Below are positions 1 to 14,506 of a stretch of 64,000 nucleotides of DNA, one piece after another. A program made the position numbers and the translations under genes. Position 1 is the first letter of the stretch. Each line of letters opens with the position of its first letter. Under the pieces are notes generated by a model that made no database searches, was not told where the DNA came from, and worked only from the letters and a program-made list of their open reading frames with translations. This DNA is from Gilliamella sp. B3022 (GTDB lineage: Bacteria > Pseudomonadota > Gammaproteobacteria > Enterobacterales > Orbaceae): assembly GCF_028751545.1 (NCBI RefSeq), contig NZ_CP071867.1, positions 841,306 through 905,305 of the forward strand, in the 5' to 3' direction.

Positions 1-349
1 AAGACATATTAAGATTAATTACCGATGTATCAGAGATTAATTCTAATAAAAACCATTTCTGTTTTTGACCAATACAAACAGGTTGATTTTCCCAACGTAT
101 CATTCGTTTAGGTAATTTATAGCGTAACCAACCGTTTGTAACGGATAGAATTTTTACATCTTGAGGTAATAATCCTACTTCTTCGTTTAATTCACGAAAC
201 ATTGCCTGCTCAGGCGTTTCGTTTAGTTTTATTCCGCCCTGAGGAAACTGCCAAGAATTTTGTCCATAACGACGAGCCCAAAGTACTTGACCATACCTGT
301 TACAAATAACTATTCCTACATTTGGACGGTAGCCATCATTATCAATCAC
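1..349 (-). CDS. rppH: RNA pyrophosphohydrolase RppH, N-terminal part (3' end beyond window)
   Basis: Nudix hydrolase that converts 5'-triphosphate ends of mRNA to monophosphates and so opens them to RNase E decay. The start is GTG at 349 ([20 protein letters not shown]), with GAGG six bases upstream; E. coli rppH also starts with GTG. The Nudix box is visible as [20 protein letters not shown] followed by [13 protein letters not shown] and [11 protein letters not shown] match RppH. The gene runs off the window after about 116 residues. It lies 96 bp downstream of the ygjV-like gene on the same strand. Family identity is secure; the C-terminus is not visible. Confidence 0.93.
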   Translation of the reverse strand, partial: MIDNDGYRPNVGIVICNRYGQVLWARRYGQNSWQFPQGGIKLNETPEQAMFRELNEEVGLLPQDVKILSVTNGWLRYKLPKRMIRWENQPVCIGQKQKWFLLELISDTSVINLNMS

Positions 350-445
350 TGACTACCTCAAAAAATTTATTCTTATATAGCTAAATTGTTTCATACATAC
401 AGCAAGAAATAAATAGGAAAATGAATTAATCGAGTAAATATACCT

Positions 446-1006
446 TTATATAGTTTGTTTTTTAGATAATTTGATAATCGTTATAATATTAATTATGGCA
501 AAAGTTACTTCAATTGCCAGACTACCTAAAGATCCTATCCATAAACTATAAATAATCCATAGAACACTGCTCATTAGTATAAGTAGCCGCATTTTCTGCT
601 GTTGTAAACGAAATAATGCAATAGTAACTAATGTAGTACCGATAACAGATAAATAATGTATAAATTCAGTCGTATCGGGAGTAGTAAGAAAATAAAATAT
701 CCACATTAAAGCAATAAAAAATAACATTGCTAACATATTTTTAGTGTAATTCGAAGTAATATTTCTAAATATATTGACTATATTAAGAATTGCCGCAGGA
801 TAAGACTCTGGACCCAATAAGTAAAAGTGTACAGTCATAATGATATTAACAATTGTTAACTGCCAACGAAAAGCATTATCACTACGTTGTAAGAATGCAC
901 TAATACCTACAAGATAACCTAAAATACCAATTAATTGAGGTAAAGTAGTATATCTATCAATAAAATCTGGGCCCATGAATTGATACAAAAAGTTTAGATT
1001 ATCCAT
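446..1006 (-). CDS. ygjV: YgjV-family inner membrane protein
   Basis: A 186-residue, very hydrophobic protein with about five or six membrane segments. It resembles E. coli YgjV (183 aa, Imp-YgjV family) along its length: the segment HYLSVIGTTLVTIALFR corresponds to a similar LPVIGT...ALFR stretch in YgjV, and the C-terminal WIGSLGSLAIEVTFAIINII also aligns. The start is supported by GGAG seven bases upstream. The molecular role of the family is unknown. It precedes rppH on the same strand and may be cotranscribed with it. Confidence 0.82.
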   Translation of the reverse strand: MDNLNFLYQFMGPDFIDRYTTLPQLIGILGYLVGISAFLQRSDNAFRWQLTIVNIIMTVHFYLLGPESYPAAILNIVNIFRNITSNYTKNMLAMLFFIALMWIFYFLTTPDTTEFIHYLSVIGTTLVTIALFRLQQQKMRLLILMSSVLWIIYSLWIGSLGSLAIEVTFAIINIITIIKLSKKQTI

Positions 1007-1130
1007 TGTTCACTCCATAGATAAATGGATCTAATAATTAGTTAGTAACTTACATATGAATAAACAATAAAAAAAATAGTTTATTAAAAGTGATTAATAA
1101 AATAATCATCTAATCACATACTCAAACATA

Positions 1131-1150
1131 CAAACTTCTTTAGAAGTTTG
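1131..1150. repeat. Perfect short inverted repeat downstream of the rRNA operon
   Basis: CAAACTTCT-TT-AGAAGTTTG gives a 9-bp stem with a 2-base spacer. It lies 15 bases beyond the rrn terminator in the direction of rRNA transcription. There is no clear T-run after it, so it may be a back-up pause or RNA-processing hairpin. Seen directly; function is a guess. Confidence 0.4.
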
Positions 1151-1164
1151 TAATTTCTGTATGC

Positions 1165-1190
1165 AAAAAAGCCCAGCATTCCTGCTGGGC
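1165..1190 (-). terminator. Intrinsic terminator of the rRNA operon
   Basis: On the minus strand GCCCAGCA-ggaa-TGCTGGGC forms an 8-bp GC-rich stem with a 4-base loop, followed directly by TTTTTT. It sits 18 bases past the 5S 3' end. Confidence 0.92.
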
Positions 1191-1207
1191 TCTCGATATA
1201 TTTAAAA

Positions 1208-1325
1208 GTCTGGCGGCTCCCTACTCTCACATGGGTAATACCCACACTACCATCGGCACTTCGGCGTTTCACTTCTGAGTTCGGCATGGGGTCAGGTGGG
1301 ACCACCGCGCTATTACCGCCAGACA
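1208..1325 (-). rRNA. rrf: 5S ribosomal RNA
   Basis: Read on the minus strand it begins TGTCTGGCGGTAATAGCGCG and continues with the conserved GTGGTCCCACCTGACCCCAT block and the CCGAACTCAGAAGTGAAACG segment, closing with a GCCAGAC 3' stem. About 118 nt; ends estimated to within 1-2 bases by pairing of the terminal stem. Last gene of the rRNA operon. Confidence 0.97.
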
Positions 1326-1475
1326 TATTCTGTCTTCTCTTTTTCTATTGATGATGATTATCACATATCTTCACCAATTGCTCAATCCGGAACAAACTGT
1401 TTCATCAATCTTTCATCATCTTTCGATGATTTCTTAATCTCTCAACTTCGCGTATCCAAAACAACTCCGAGTTGT

Positions 1476-4374
<2,899 letters not shown>

Positions 4375-4493
4375 TTACAACTCACAGTTGTCTTGGTTTT
4401 AATTACGCTTTTTTCTCTTTTCTACTTCTTCACATTCATATTTTCATACAAATGCTTTCCGTAAAAACGAGAACTCGTTTCTTTCAGCTTGTT

Positions 4494-4510
4494 CCTAATT
4501 GTTAAAGAGC
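4494..4510 (-). promoter_or_regulatory. boxA antitermination element, 16S-23S spacer
   Basis: The minus strand reads GCTCTTTAACAATTAGG, a near-perfect match to the boxA consensus TGCTCTTTAACAA. It lies between tRNA-Ala and 23S, the usual place where NusB/S10 reload to support antitermination through 23S. Confidence 0.8.
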
Positions 4511-4576
4511 TTTATCTTTCTATTTACTCTTATAAGTAAATACAAACATAATTTAGTTAAAAAGAGACTTCTTTAA

Positions 4577-4652
4577 TGGTGGAGCTAAGCGGGATCGAAC
4601 CGCTGGCCTCCTGCGTGCAAGGCAGGCGCTCTCCCAGCTGAGCTATAGCCCC
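4577..4652 (-). tRNA. alaT: tRNA-Ala (anticodon TGC)
   Basis: The minus strand begins GGGGCTATAGCTCAGCTGGG, carries TTGCACGC around the UGC anticodon, the T-arm GGTTCGATCCCGC, and ends AGCTCCACCA with CCA encoded. 76 nt. The symbol is only by analogy with E. coli spacer tRNAs. Confidence 0.97.
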
Positions 4653-4709
4653 ATTTTCTTTCACTTCTTCAACCCGTTAAAGCCAAAATCAGCAAAAAAT
4701 AAGTTGAAT

Positions 4710-4786
<77 letters not shown>

Positions 4787-4842
4787 AATAAAGTGACTCT
4801 TTTCTTAACAAACAATCTGTGTGAACACTTACGAGCACTTCG

Positions 4843-6380
<1,538 letters not shown>

Positions 6381-6512
6381 AAAGTTTGATGCTCAATAAC
6401 TGTCTCTGACATATTCAAATGAATCTTCAGTGTCACTTATCAAGACTTAATTTTTCAGTCCGTAGACTTTTAATCTTTCGTCTCGCAAGTGCCCACACAG
6501 ATTGTCTGTTTC

Positions 6513-6528
6513 TTCTTTTTAAAGAGCT
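6513..6528 (-). promoter_or_regulatory. boxA-like element in the rRNA leader
   Basis: The minus strand reads AGCTCTTTAAAAAGAA, matching the GCTCTTTA core of boxA. It sits between promoter P2 and 16S, as in enterobacterial leaders. The 3' half departs from consensus more than the spacer copy does. Confidence 0.65.
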
Positions 6529-6589
6529 GACAGCTATTTATCTTTCACTAAACATTTTGTTATTCAGTTTGCTGTCTCAAGGGCTGCGT

Positions 6590-6618
6590 ATACTACGCTA
6601 CACCTTTTTATTCGTCAA
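6590..6618 (-). promoter_or_regulatory. rRNA operon promoter P2
   Basis: The minus strand has TTGACG (6613-6618), a 17-bp spacer and TAGTAT (6590-6595). It lies about 110 bp closer to 16S than P1, the usual tandem arrangement of gammaproteobacterial rrn promoters. Confidence 0.8.
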
Positions 6619-6699
6619 GATCTTTTTTCAAAATTTTTGACCTTGCTCACTTACACCCGCTGTCTCTGTTTGTCGATGACGCCGTGTCAGTGGATGCGC

Positions 6700-6727
6700 A
6701 TTATAGGCACTTTAAATTTTACTGCAA
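6700..6727 (-). promoter_or_regulatory. rRNA operon promoter P1
   Basis: The minus strand has TTGCAG (6722-6727), a 16-bp spacer and TATAAT (6700-6705), followed by a GCGC discriminator and CCACTGACACGG, closely matching E. coli rrn P1. The GC-rich discriminator and 16-bp spacer are hallmarks of ppGpp/DksA-sensitive stable RNA promoters. Long A/T runs upstream (6730-6770) could act as an UP element. Confidence 0.88.
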
Positions 6728-6867
6728 GTGTTTATTGCTATTTTTTTTCTGTTTGCGTTTTTTTTATCCTATTTCTTTTGTGGAATATTTTTAAGCTTGT
6801 TAAAATAAGAACAAATTAAATAATAAAAAACATGTTATTAGCCATCATAAACAAGTGAATTTTAAGT

Positions 6868-6895
6868 GGGACAAATTTGCAATTCTCGATATAAC
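6868..6895 (+). promoter_or_regulatory. Candidate sigma-70 promoter in the gap after rrn P1
   Basis: GGGACA (6868-6873), a 16-bp spacer and TATAAC (6890-6895). Hexamers are moderate. It matters only because a terminator-like hairpin lies about 140 bases downstream with no reading frame between. Weak on its own in an AT-rich region. Confidence 0.3.
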
Positions 6896-6901
6896 ATAGT
6901 A

Positions 6902-7042
6902 GAACGAAAAAATTAGATGCCTATTAGTGTTTTAATGTATGAAGTAGGAAAACATTCACTATAACTTCAATAATAGAGTCGTAATTATTTTTGAAAAGAA
7001 TTAAGTTCCACCCATATGATAATCAGTGGGTGGTAATTTTTT
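6902..7042 (+). ncRNA. Possible small RNA (promoter-hairpin-T-run unit)
   Basis: A stretch of about 140 bases with no credible protein frame, preceded by a candidate promoter (6868-6895) and ending in CCACCCA...TGGGTGG followed by TAATTTTTT. This is the usual shape of a trans-acting small RNA gene. No known family was recognised. It is the only structured element seen in the roughly 450-base gap between rrn P1 and the acyltransferase gene. Confidence 0.22.
7008..7042 (+). terminator. Terminator-like hairpin with T-run
   Basis: CCACCCA (7008-7014) pairs with TGGGTGG (7027-7033) across a 12-base loop and is followed by TAA and six T. The stem is GC-rich in an otherwise AT-rich gap. No plus-strand gene precedes it. 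Confidence 0.45.
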
Positions 7043-7173
7043 ACTGCTAATTTAAAAATAATATTTAATAAATCACAAATTCCATAGGGCTGGGAACCTA
7101 ATGGACATACAATGATTCCAAATAAGCAAATTTATCTTAAAAACGATTAATTTTATAAGTTAATTAATCGATT

Positions 7174-8244
7174 TTAACGCATTCCTCCAATAAGATATTT
7201 TGCTTTATCTTTGAAAACTAATTTAATTATGTTAGCAATTATGGTACTAATCACTAAAGTTAATACTAAAAAAGTTACTGCTCCTAATGAGGCTAGTTCA
7301 CCATTACTTGTTTTAATAATATCACCTATTGGTGATATATAAAGTTGATACTCAAGCTCTAATACTATTATTTCATGAATAAAATAGATAGGAAAACTCA
7401 CATTTGCCATATAGGAAAAGAATTTATAAATTTTTCCTTCATTTACTTTATGATTTAATCTATCTAAAAAATAGAGAGCTAGTATAAATAAAATAATTTT
7501 TTGCAAAGTATCAAAATAAAGATTCTGAATACCAAAGTAATTCATATAACGATATGCAAAAGGAACAAAAAAACATAAACCAAAAAGAAAGATAATTAAT
7601 AACAAGTTATCTTTCACAGACTTCATAATAGTTTCATAATTTTGTTTAAGCATCATACCGACTAAATAAACGGGACCATAATGCAATAAATTTTGAAGAG
7701 GCTTAGTAAAATCAGGTTTAGTAAATATCACCACCCAAAACATAGCTATTAAACCAGTCACAATTAAATTCTTTTTTGACCAATAAAAAAAAAGTGGTCC
7801 CATTAGATATACAATAATTATCATTGGGATAAACCATAGGGGTAAAAGCTGCTCGCCAGTTAACATCATCCTAATTATTGAGCTGATAACGCTAGGTTCT
7901 GTTGATGAGTACCATGGTAATCCCGATAGATATTGATAGTGATAAAAGAAAAAACAAAAAATAGACACTGAAATATAAGGACATATAATTGTTTTAAATT
8001 TTGATAAATAGTATGTTTTAGTATCAAATTTGTATGTTAAATGTTGAAACAAAAAACCAGCAATCAATACAAAAAAGGTTGTGAAATTAAATGCAAACAA
8101 ATTTAAAAAAGAAAATAAATAACTATTCGCAATTAGATTAGAGTTTTTAAATACACCTAAACAATGACTAAAAACAATCATAATAATTGCAACACCACGC
8201 AATACGTGAATAGAATAAATTTTTTGAGGTTTCGCAGATTCCAT
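7174..8244 (-). CDS. Acyltransferase 3 family membrane protein (O-acetyltransferase type)
   Basis: A 356-residue protein with about ten membrane segments. The N-terminal IYSIHVLRGVAIIMIVFSHC has the family signature: an Arg after the first helix start and a His in the first segment. HEIIVLE near residue 290 is also typical. Such proteins transfer acetyl or succinyl groups to surface polysaccharides, lipids or secreted glycans across the inner membrane. The substrate cannot be told from sequence. No glycan-synthesis genes lie beside it, so it may modify the lipopolysaccharide of the host strain. No strong ribosome binding site is visible. Confidence 0.85.
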   Translation of the reverse strand: MESAKPQKIYSIHVLRGVAIIMIVFSHCLGVFKNSNLIANSYLFSFLNLFAFNFTTFFVLIAGFLFQHLTYKFDTKTYYLSKFKTIICPYISVSIFCFFFYHYQYLSGLPWYSSTEPSVISSIIRMMLTGEQLLPLWFIPMIIIVYLMGPLFFYWSKKNLIVTGLIAMFWVVIFTKPDFTKPLQNLLHYGPVYLVGMMLKQNYETIMKSVKDNLLLIIFLFGLCFFVPFAYRYMNYFGIQNLYFDTLQKIILFILALYFLDRLNHKVNEGKIYKFFSYMANVSFPIYFIHEIIVLELEYQLYISPIGDIIKTSNGELASLGAVTFLVLTLVISTIIANIIKLVFKDKAKYLIGGMR

Positions 8245-8391
8245 CTTAAAATCAAAATACTATGGTAATAAATATAGCGATACATTAGCACATATTCGAA
8301 TAACTGGAACTAGCATTTATAAAAAATAATATTTAAAATAAGGCTTGACAATTTGATAATTGAAATATTTAAATTTTTTTAATAACTAGAA

Positions 8392-8649
8392 TTAATTTTG
8401 TTCGTTTAATTTTTTAATAGCAAAAGAACAAATAGGAATAATTTTACGGTTTTCTTGTTGTAACTTTTTTACAACAAGATCTAATAATTTTTCAGCAATG
8501 CCTTGACCTCGATAATCAGGAGCTATATAAGTGTGATTAATAGTAGCTTGATTTTGTCCTAGACGAGTAAAAGTCATCTCGGCTATCTGTTGATGTTTTG
8601 CATCACAGACATAGAAACGATCAATATCTTCTAAATAACTTAATGACAT
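8392..8649 (-). CDS. Small GNAT-type N-acetyltransferase (YjdJ-like)
   Basis: 85 residues, the length of the one-domain Acetyltransf_CG family. The acetyl-CoA loop is visible as YRGQGIAEKLL (about residues 46-56), with the preceding strand INHTYIAPD and the following IIPICSFAIKKL. The start has AGGAAGAG directly upstream. Members of this family have no settled substrate. It stands alone between the acyltransferase gene and pfkA. Confidence 0.82.
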   Translation of the reverse strand: MSLSYLEDIDRFYVCDAKHQQIAEMTFTRLGQNQATINHTYIAPDYRGQGIAEKLLDLVVKKLQQENRKIIPICSFAIKKLNEQN

Positions 8650-8790
8650 AATCTCTTCCTGCTATTTAAACTATTTATTTGGGATCTGAAATTTAATAAA
8701 TTGAGTAAAAAATAAATATTAACAATGTATCTATAAAATTATTATCAAACAGAAAAATTAAGTTTATTGATAGTATAAAGTCAGCTGAAC

Positions 8791-8844
8791 ATTAAAAAAA
8801 TTAATGAGTGAATGATTGAAATATTGTTTTATCAATCATTCACT
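8791..8844 (-). terminator. Probable pfkA terminator
   Basis: AGTGAATGATTGA (8807-8819) pairs perfectly with TCAATCATTCACT (8832-8844), a 13-bp stem with a 12-base loop. On the minus strand it is followed, five bases on, by a run of seven T. It lies 65 bases beyond the pfkA stop. Confidence 0.6.
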
Positions 8845-8909
8845 TATTAAACAATGCTTTCTTATTACTTATATTTATGCAGATTGTTTGATCGACATAA
8901 TATTAATAA

Positions 8910-9872
8910 CTAAAATAAACGTTTTGCAATATTATAAAGATCTACATCAAATGGGCGCTTCATATTATTAATAGCATCTATTATATCATGATGTACTAAT
9001 TTGCCATTTTGAACGCCTACACTTCTTCCTGCATGACCTTGTAATAATAATTCAACAGCATAAGCACCCATACGTGAACCTAAAATACGATCATAAGGAA
9101 CAGGAGTGCCACCTCGTTGAACATGACCTAATACTGTAGCACGAGTTTCATGGTGAACGGCTGCTTCTATATCAGCTGCAAGTTGATTTACGTCACACAT
9201 ATGCTCTGTAACGGTTACAATTGCATGTTTTTTACCTTTTGCAAAACCTAATTTAATTTCTTCAATTAAATCTTCTTTTGTATAAGACATTTCTGGAATA
9301 ATCATGAATTCACAACCACCAGCAACTGCCGCATTTAATGTTAAATCACCGCAATCTCGCCCCATAATTTCAATCACAGATATTCGATGATGTGAAGAAC
9401 AAGTATCACGCAATCTATCAATAGCTTCAACAGCAGTACTTAATGCTGTGAAATAACCAATCGTATAATCGGTTCCTCGAATATCATTATCAATGGTACC
9501 TGGTAAACCAATACATGGAAAACCTTCTTCTGTTAAACGCATGGCGCCCATATAAGAACCATCACCACCAATAACAACTAAAGCATCAATTTGATGTTTT
9601 TTCAAATTCTCAATAGCTTTTTGTCTTACTGTTTTATCTTTAAACTCTGGGAATCTGGCAGAACCTAAAAACGTACCACCACGAGTAATGATATCTGACA
9701 CGCTAGAACGTTCTAACTGAGTAATTCGATCTTCACAAAGACCTAAATAACCATCATATACACCAAAAACTTCCAACCCTTCTGTTAAAGCAGTTCTAAC
9801 CACACCTCGAATGGCTGCATTCATCCCTGGTGCATCACCACCACTAGTCAAAATACCTATTTTTTTTACCAT
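8910..9872 (-). CDS. pfkA: ATP-dependent 6-phosphofructokinase, isozyme I type
   Basis: Committing step of glycolysis: fructose 6-phosphate plus ATP to fructose 1,6-bisphosphate. 320 residues, the exact E. coli PfkA length. Visible motifs: [14 protein letters not shown] (ATP site, 6-19), IGGDGSYMG (101-109), [11 protein letters not shown] with the catalytic Asp near 128, [13 protein letters not shown], and [14 protein letters not shown]. It follows fieF by about 90 bp on the same strand, the same neighbour order as in E. coli (fieF-pfkA). Confidence 0.98.
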   Translation of the reverse strand: MVKKIGILTSGGDAPGMNAAIRGVVRTALTEGLEVFGVYDGYLGLCEDRITQLERSSVSDIITRGGTFLGSARFPEFKDKTVRQKAIENLKKHQIDALVVIGGDGSYMGAMRLTEEGFPCIGLPGTIDNDIRGTDYTIGYFTALSTAVEAIDRLRDTCSSHHRISVIEIMGRDCGDLTLNAAVAGGCEFMIIPEMSYTKEDLIEEIKLGFAKGKKHAIVTVTEHMCDVNQLAADIEAAVHHETRATVLGHVQRGGTPVPYDRILGSRMGAYAVELLLQGHAGRSVGVQNGKLVHHDIIDAINNMKRPFDVDLYNIAKRLF

Positions 9873-9965
9873 AGAAAATAACTCCTAATAATTAACTTCT
9901 GATTATTATAGAGTCTTAACAGATTTCTAACAATAGATGATAAAAGGTATTTTTGGTGTTTTTTT

Positions 9966-10862
9966 CTACGACATTATTTCAATTGGTACAACCGAAATGG
10001 GATCTTGATGAATAATTACTGTCGCAGGAGAAAAGAGTTCAGCAATACGCTTTTCAATTGAATCCGCTATAGCGTGTGCTTTAACTAAAGGCATATTATC
10101 ATCAAGTTCTATATGCAATTGAATGAATTTTATCGGACCTGCTTGCCTAGTTTTCAAATCATGAAAACCATGAACATTCGGATAGGATGCAACAATATTA
10201 GCAATCTTCTCGTTATCACTTTCTGGCAATGCTCTATCAAGTAAATCTTGTATAGCATTGTAAGCAATCTTATAAGCATTATAACAAATATATAAAGCAA
10301 TCAAAAAAGCAAATGCAGCATCAGCAAAAGAAATTCCATACCAGCTTAAAAAGAGTGCAATGATGACAGTAATATTCATTAACATATCAGAAGAATAATG
10401 TAGCATATCAGCTTGAATTGCCTTACTTTGAGTTAGTTTCACAACATATCTTTGATATAAAACAAGTAAACAAGTAAATACCGCAGATATGGCTGAAACA
10501 ATAATCCCCAACAATGGAGCTTGTAGCTCACTAGGATGAACAATAGATTTAATACTAGAAAGCAATAAAATTGTCGCTGAACCTATAATAAATGTACTTT
10601 GTGCCAGTGCTGCAAGTGATTCAGCTTTACCATGACCGAAAGTATGATCATCATCGGCAGGTTTCATAGCATAACGTACCAAAAAGAAATTAAGTCCTGA
10701 AGCAAGTAAATCAATACTTGAGTCTAATAATGACGCAAATAAACTTATTGAACCCGTTATCCAACAGGTAATAAATTTTAAGAAAATTAGAAAAATAGAT
10801 GTTAAAACAGCAATCAATGTAGATCTCTTAACTAATTTATCGTACAAATGTGAATTTGACAT
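9966..10862 (-). CDS. fieF: Cation diffusion facilitator FieF/YiiP (Zn/Fe efflux)
   Basis: Proton-coupled antiporter exporting Zn2+ and Fe2+ from the cytoplasm. 298 residues (E. coli 300) with six membrane segments and a cytoplasmic C-terminal domain. The intramembrane metal site is present as LLDSSIDLL (Asp-x3-Asp, helix 2) and LHYSSDMLMN (His-x3-Asp, helix 5). DHTFGHGKAESLAAL is the conserved cytoplasmic loop. The start has AAGG six bases upstream. It begins 11 bases after the yajL stop, suggesting cotranscription. Confidence 0.95.
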   Translation of the reverse strand: MSNSHLYDKLVKRSTLIAVLTSIFLIFLKFITCWITGSISLFASLLDSSIDLLASGLNFFLVRYAMKPADDDHTFGHGKAESLAALAQSTFIIGSATILLLSSIKSIVHPSELQAPLLGIIVSAISAVFTCLLVLYQRYVVKLTQSKAIQADMLHYSSDMLMNITVIIALFLSWYGISFADAAFAFLIALYICYNAYKIAYNAIQDLLDRALPESDNEKIANIVASYPNVHGFHDLKTRQAGPIKFIQLHIELDDNMPLVKAHAIADSIEKRIAELFSPATVIIHQDPISVVPIEIMS

Positions 10863-10873
10863 TTGGTACCTTT

Positions 10874-11449
10874 TTATTGATAGGATTCAATCCCCAATGG
10901 AAGGACTAATTGCTGAGCAACCTCAGCTGCCTTTTTTCGCCCGACTAAAACATCAATAATTTTCAAAGCAAAATCTATTGATGTAGCAGGACCTTGACTC
11001 GTGATAACTTTATTTTGCTCATCAAAATATACTCTATCCGTTTTCCAAAGTTTAAATGCATCTTTTGTAGATGGGTAACCAGTCATATATGCCTTTGGAA
11101 ATAAATTATGATGTTGTAAAACTATTGCTGGAGAAGCGCATATTGCCGCAATAACGCCGCCAACGTGATGAGTTTTTTTCAATATTTCGATTAATAACGT
11201 GCAATCTCGAAAATTTTCAGCTCCTTTAACCCCACCTGGTAAAATAACCACATCAAAATTCTCATATTGAACATCTGAAATCGTTTTTTGAGCTAAAATT
11301 GTTACTCCACGAGAACATTTAACTTCGCAACAATCTGAGATACTCGCAGTAATGACTTTAATACCTGCTCTGGTTAGTAAATCAATTGTTGTTACTGCTT
11401 CTGTTTCTTCGCAGCCATCTGATAAAAAGATCATCGCTTGTTTCATCAT
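10874..11449 (-). CDS. yajL: DJ-1/PfpI family protein YajL
   Basis: 191 residues. Protein deglycase/chaperone of the DJ-1 superfamily that protects proteins from dicarbonyl and oxidative damage; the exact enzymatic activity is debated. GCEETEAVTTIDLLTRAGIK and the nucleophile elbow AAICASPAIVL (catalytic Cys) match YajL closely. A longer frame opens upstream with TTG at 11470, but AGGAG lies eight bases before the ATG at 11449, so that start is chosen. It sits between murA and fieF, an arrangement I do not know from E. coli. Confidence 0.92.
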   Translation of the reverse strand: MMKQAMIFLSDGCEETEAVTTIDLLTRAGIKVITASISDCCEVKCSRGVTILAQKTISDVQYENFDVVILPGGVKGAENFRDCTLLIEILKKTHHVGGVIAAICASPAIVLQHHNLFPKAYMTGYPSTKDAFKLWKTDRVYFDEQNKVITSQGPATSIDFALKIIDVLVGRKKAAEVAQQLVLPLGIESYQ

Positions 11450-11504
11450 TATGGTACTCCTTTTAACCAATTAAGAATCTATTTAATTTTAATTATGATG
11501 AATT

Positions 11505-12767
<1,263 letters not shown>

Positions 12768-13040
12768 CTAATAAATAATAAATTAGGCAATATTATAAAA
12801 GTTATTTAATAATATATAAATCAATTTAGTAAAAATATATTTAAATCATTAAAAGGGATTAGGATAGATTTCACACAATATTATTATCATTTTTATGTAA
12901 TTTTATAAATTACTTCAAATCAATGATTGACTCAAGTTATATAGCGTCTTATATTGAAAAATGTTCTAATTATTAATATAGTTGATTAAGAGAAAATTAA
13001 AACTCTTAATGTTCTTTTTCAAAATAATAAGAGATAAAAC

Positions 13041-13238
13041 ATGTTTGATTCACTTACCAAAGCAGGAAAATATCTCGGTCAAGCTGCTAAGCTTATGGTC
13101 GGTATTCCTGATTACGATAACTATGTTCAACACATGAAACTAACCCATCCTGAACAAACACCTATGACTTACGAGGAATTTTTCAAAGAACGCCAAGATG
13201 CACGTTACAGTGGTAAAGGTGGATTTAAATGCTGTTAA
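13041..13238 (+). CDS. yjiX: YbdD/YjiX family small protein
   Basis: 65 residues, full family length. [19 protein letters not shown] and [15 protein letters not shown] are the family hallmarks; the C-terminus ends KGGFKCC. In enterobacteria this protein is encoded right behind the pyruvate/peptide transporters BtsT (YjiY) or CstA; its own role is unknown. Here the transporter is missing and the gene starts a two-gene unit with yjiA (16 bases downstream). AAGAGA lies upstream of the start. ybdD would be an equally fair name. Confidence 0.92.
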   Translation: MFDSLTKAGKYLGQAAKLMVGIPDYDNYVQHMKLTHPEQTPMTYEEFFKERQDARYSGKGGFKCC

Positions 13239-13254
13239 AATTGAGAGATAGCAA

Positions 13255-14295
13255 ATGAGCAACCCAATCATTCCGCATCCCCTACCTGTCACTTTACTAA
13301 CAGGATTTCTCGGTTCGGGTAAAACGACATTAATTAATCATTTATTAGAGAATAATTGTAATGAAAAAATAATTATTATTGAAAATGAATTTGGTCAAGT
13401 AAACCTTGATAGCGATTTATTAAATGTCAATTGTGATATTCAAATTGTTGAGATGACAAATGGTTGTATCTGCTGTACCGTTCAAGGCGAACTTACGGAT
13501 GCCCTTCATAAATTGCACGCACAGCGAACAGCTGGCAAATTAACATTTGATCGTCTTATTATTGAAACCACAGGACTTGCCGATCCAGCGCCAATTATTC
13601 AAACATTTTTTATTGATGGCTTGATTCGTGAAACAATTAAACTTGATGCGATTATTACCTTAGTCGATGCTCAACATATTTTGCAGCATCTAGAACAACA
13701 CCGAGTAGTACTTTCACAAATTGGATTTGCTGATCGCATTATAATTACTAAAACTGATTGTGTAAGTGAAGAGCAAAAAAATGAAATTATTAATAGAATT
13801 AATAGAATTAATAATAAAGCAGCAATTGTTGTAGCAATAAATGGACAATTACCAAAATCACAATGGATTGACATTCATTCATTTGATTTAAATGACGATT
13901 TAATTATTAATAAAGGTTTTTTTGTTATCAATTCAATAAAAAATGTTGAAACAAGCTTTAAAATTCTCCCATTAGAGAAGCAACCTCAATCTTGGGAAGA
14001 TAATATCTGCTCCTATCTTTTTGAAGCTGGCGAACTTGATTTGAAAAAGATAGGCTTATTTATGGAAAACTTGGTTGAACAATATGGTAATGACATGTTA
14101 CGGTATAAAGGTGTATTAGCTATTAAAGACAACCCACAACGCTTGATTGTTCAAGGCGTGCATAAAATTGTTGGTTTCGATTATGGTTCTTCATGGCAAG
14201 ATCCTTCTGAAAAAATATCTCGATTAGTAGTAATTAGTCGTATTTTGCCATTTGACGATTTGAATCAAGCATTTTTAAAAACTATTGCTGACTAA
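13255..14295 (+). CDS. yjiA: COG0523 metal-binding GTPase YjiA
   Basis: G3E-family P-loop GTPase linked to zinc/metal homeostasis or metallochaperone work. 346 residues. Walker A GFLGSGKTT at 17-25; metal-binding CxCC motif as GCICCTVQGEL (Cys71, Cys73, Cys74); ETTGLADPAP forms the switch/Walker B region; the base-recognition motif is TKTD. Ribosome binding site GAGAG upstream. It follows yjiX as in E. coli, where the pair travels behind btsT. Confidence 0.93.
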   Translation: MSNPIIPHPLPVTLLTGFLGSGKTTLINHLLENNCNEKIIIIENEFGQVNLDSDLLNVNCDIQIVEMTNGCICCTVQGELTDALHKLHAQRTAGKLTFDRLIIETTGLADPAPIIQTFFIDGLIRETIKLDAIITLVDAQHILQHLEQHRVVLSQIGFADRIIITKTDCVSEEQKNEIINRINRINNKAAIVVAINGQLPKSQWIDIHSFDLNDDLIINKGFFVINSIKNVETSFKILPLEKQPQSWEDNICSYLFEAGELDLKKIGLFMENLVEQYGNDMLRYKGVLAIKDNPQRLIVQGVHKIVGFDYGSSWQDPSEKISRLVVISRILPFDDLNQAFLKTIAD

Positions 14296-14506
14296 AAATT
14301 AATGCATATTTGTTTAACCCAATAAAAGATAACATCTATTTCATCGATTAATTCACTATCTATTTTATACTGAAATGTATAGTTAACCTGAAAGATCTTT
14401 ACAAAATCCTAAATTAGAAACGGTATAACCATAATAGTCACTTTTTATTTTATATATGATAATATGACGGAATTTTTCAAATTTATTAAGTAAGTAATAT
14501 AATAAT

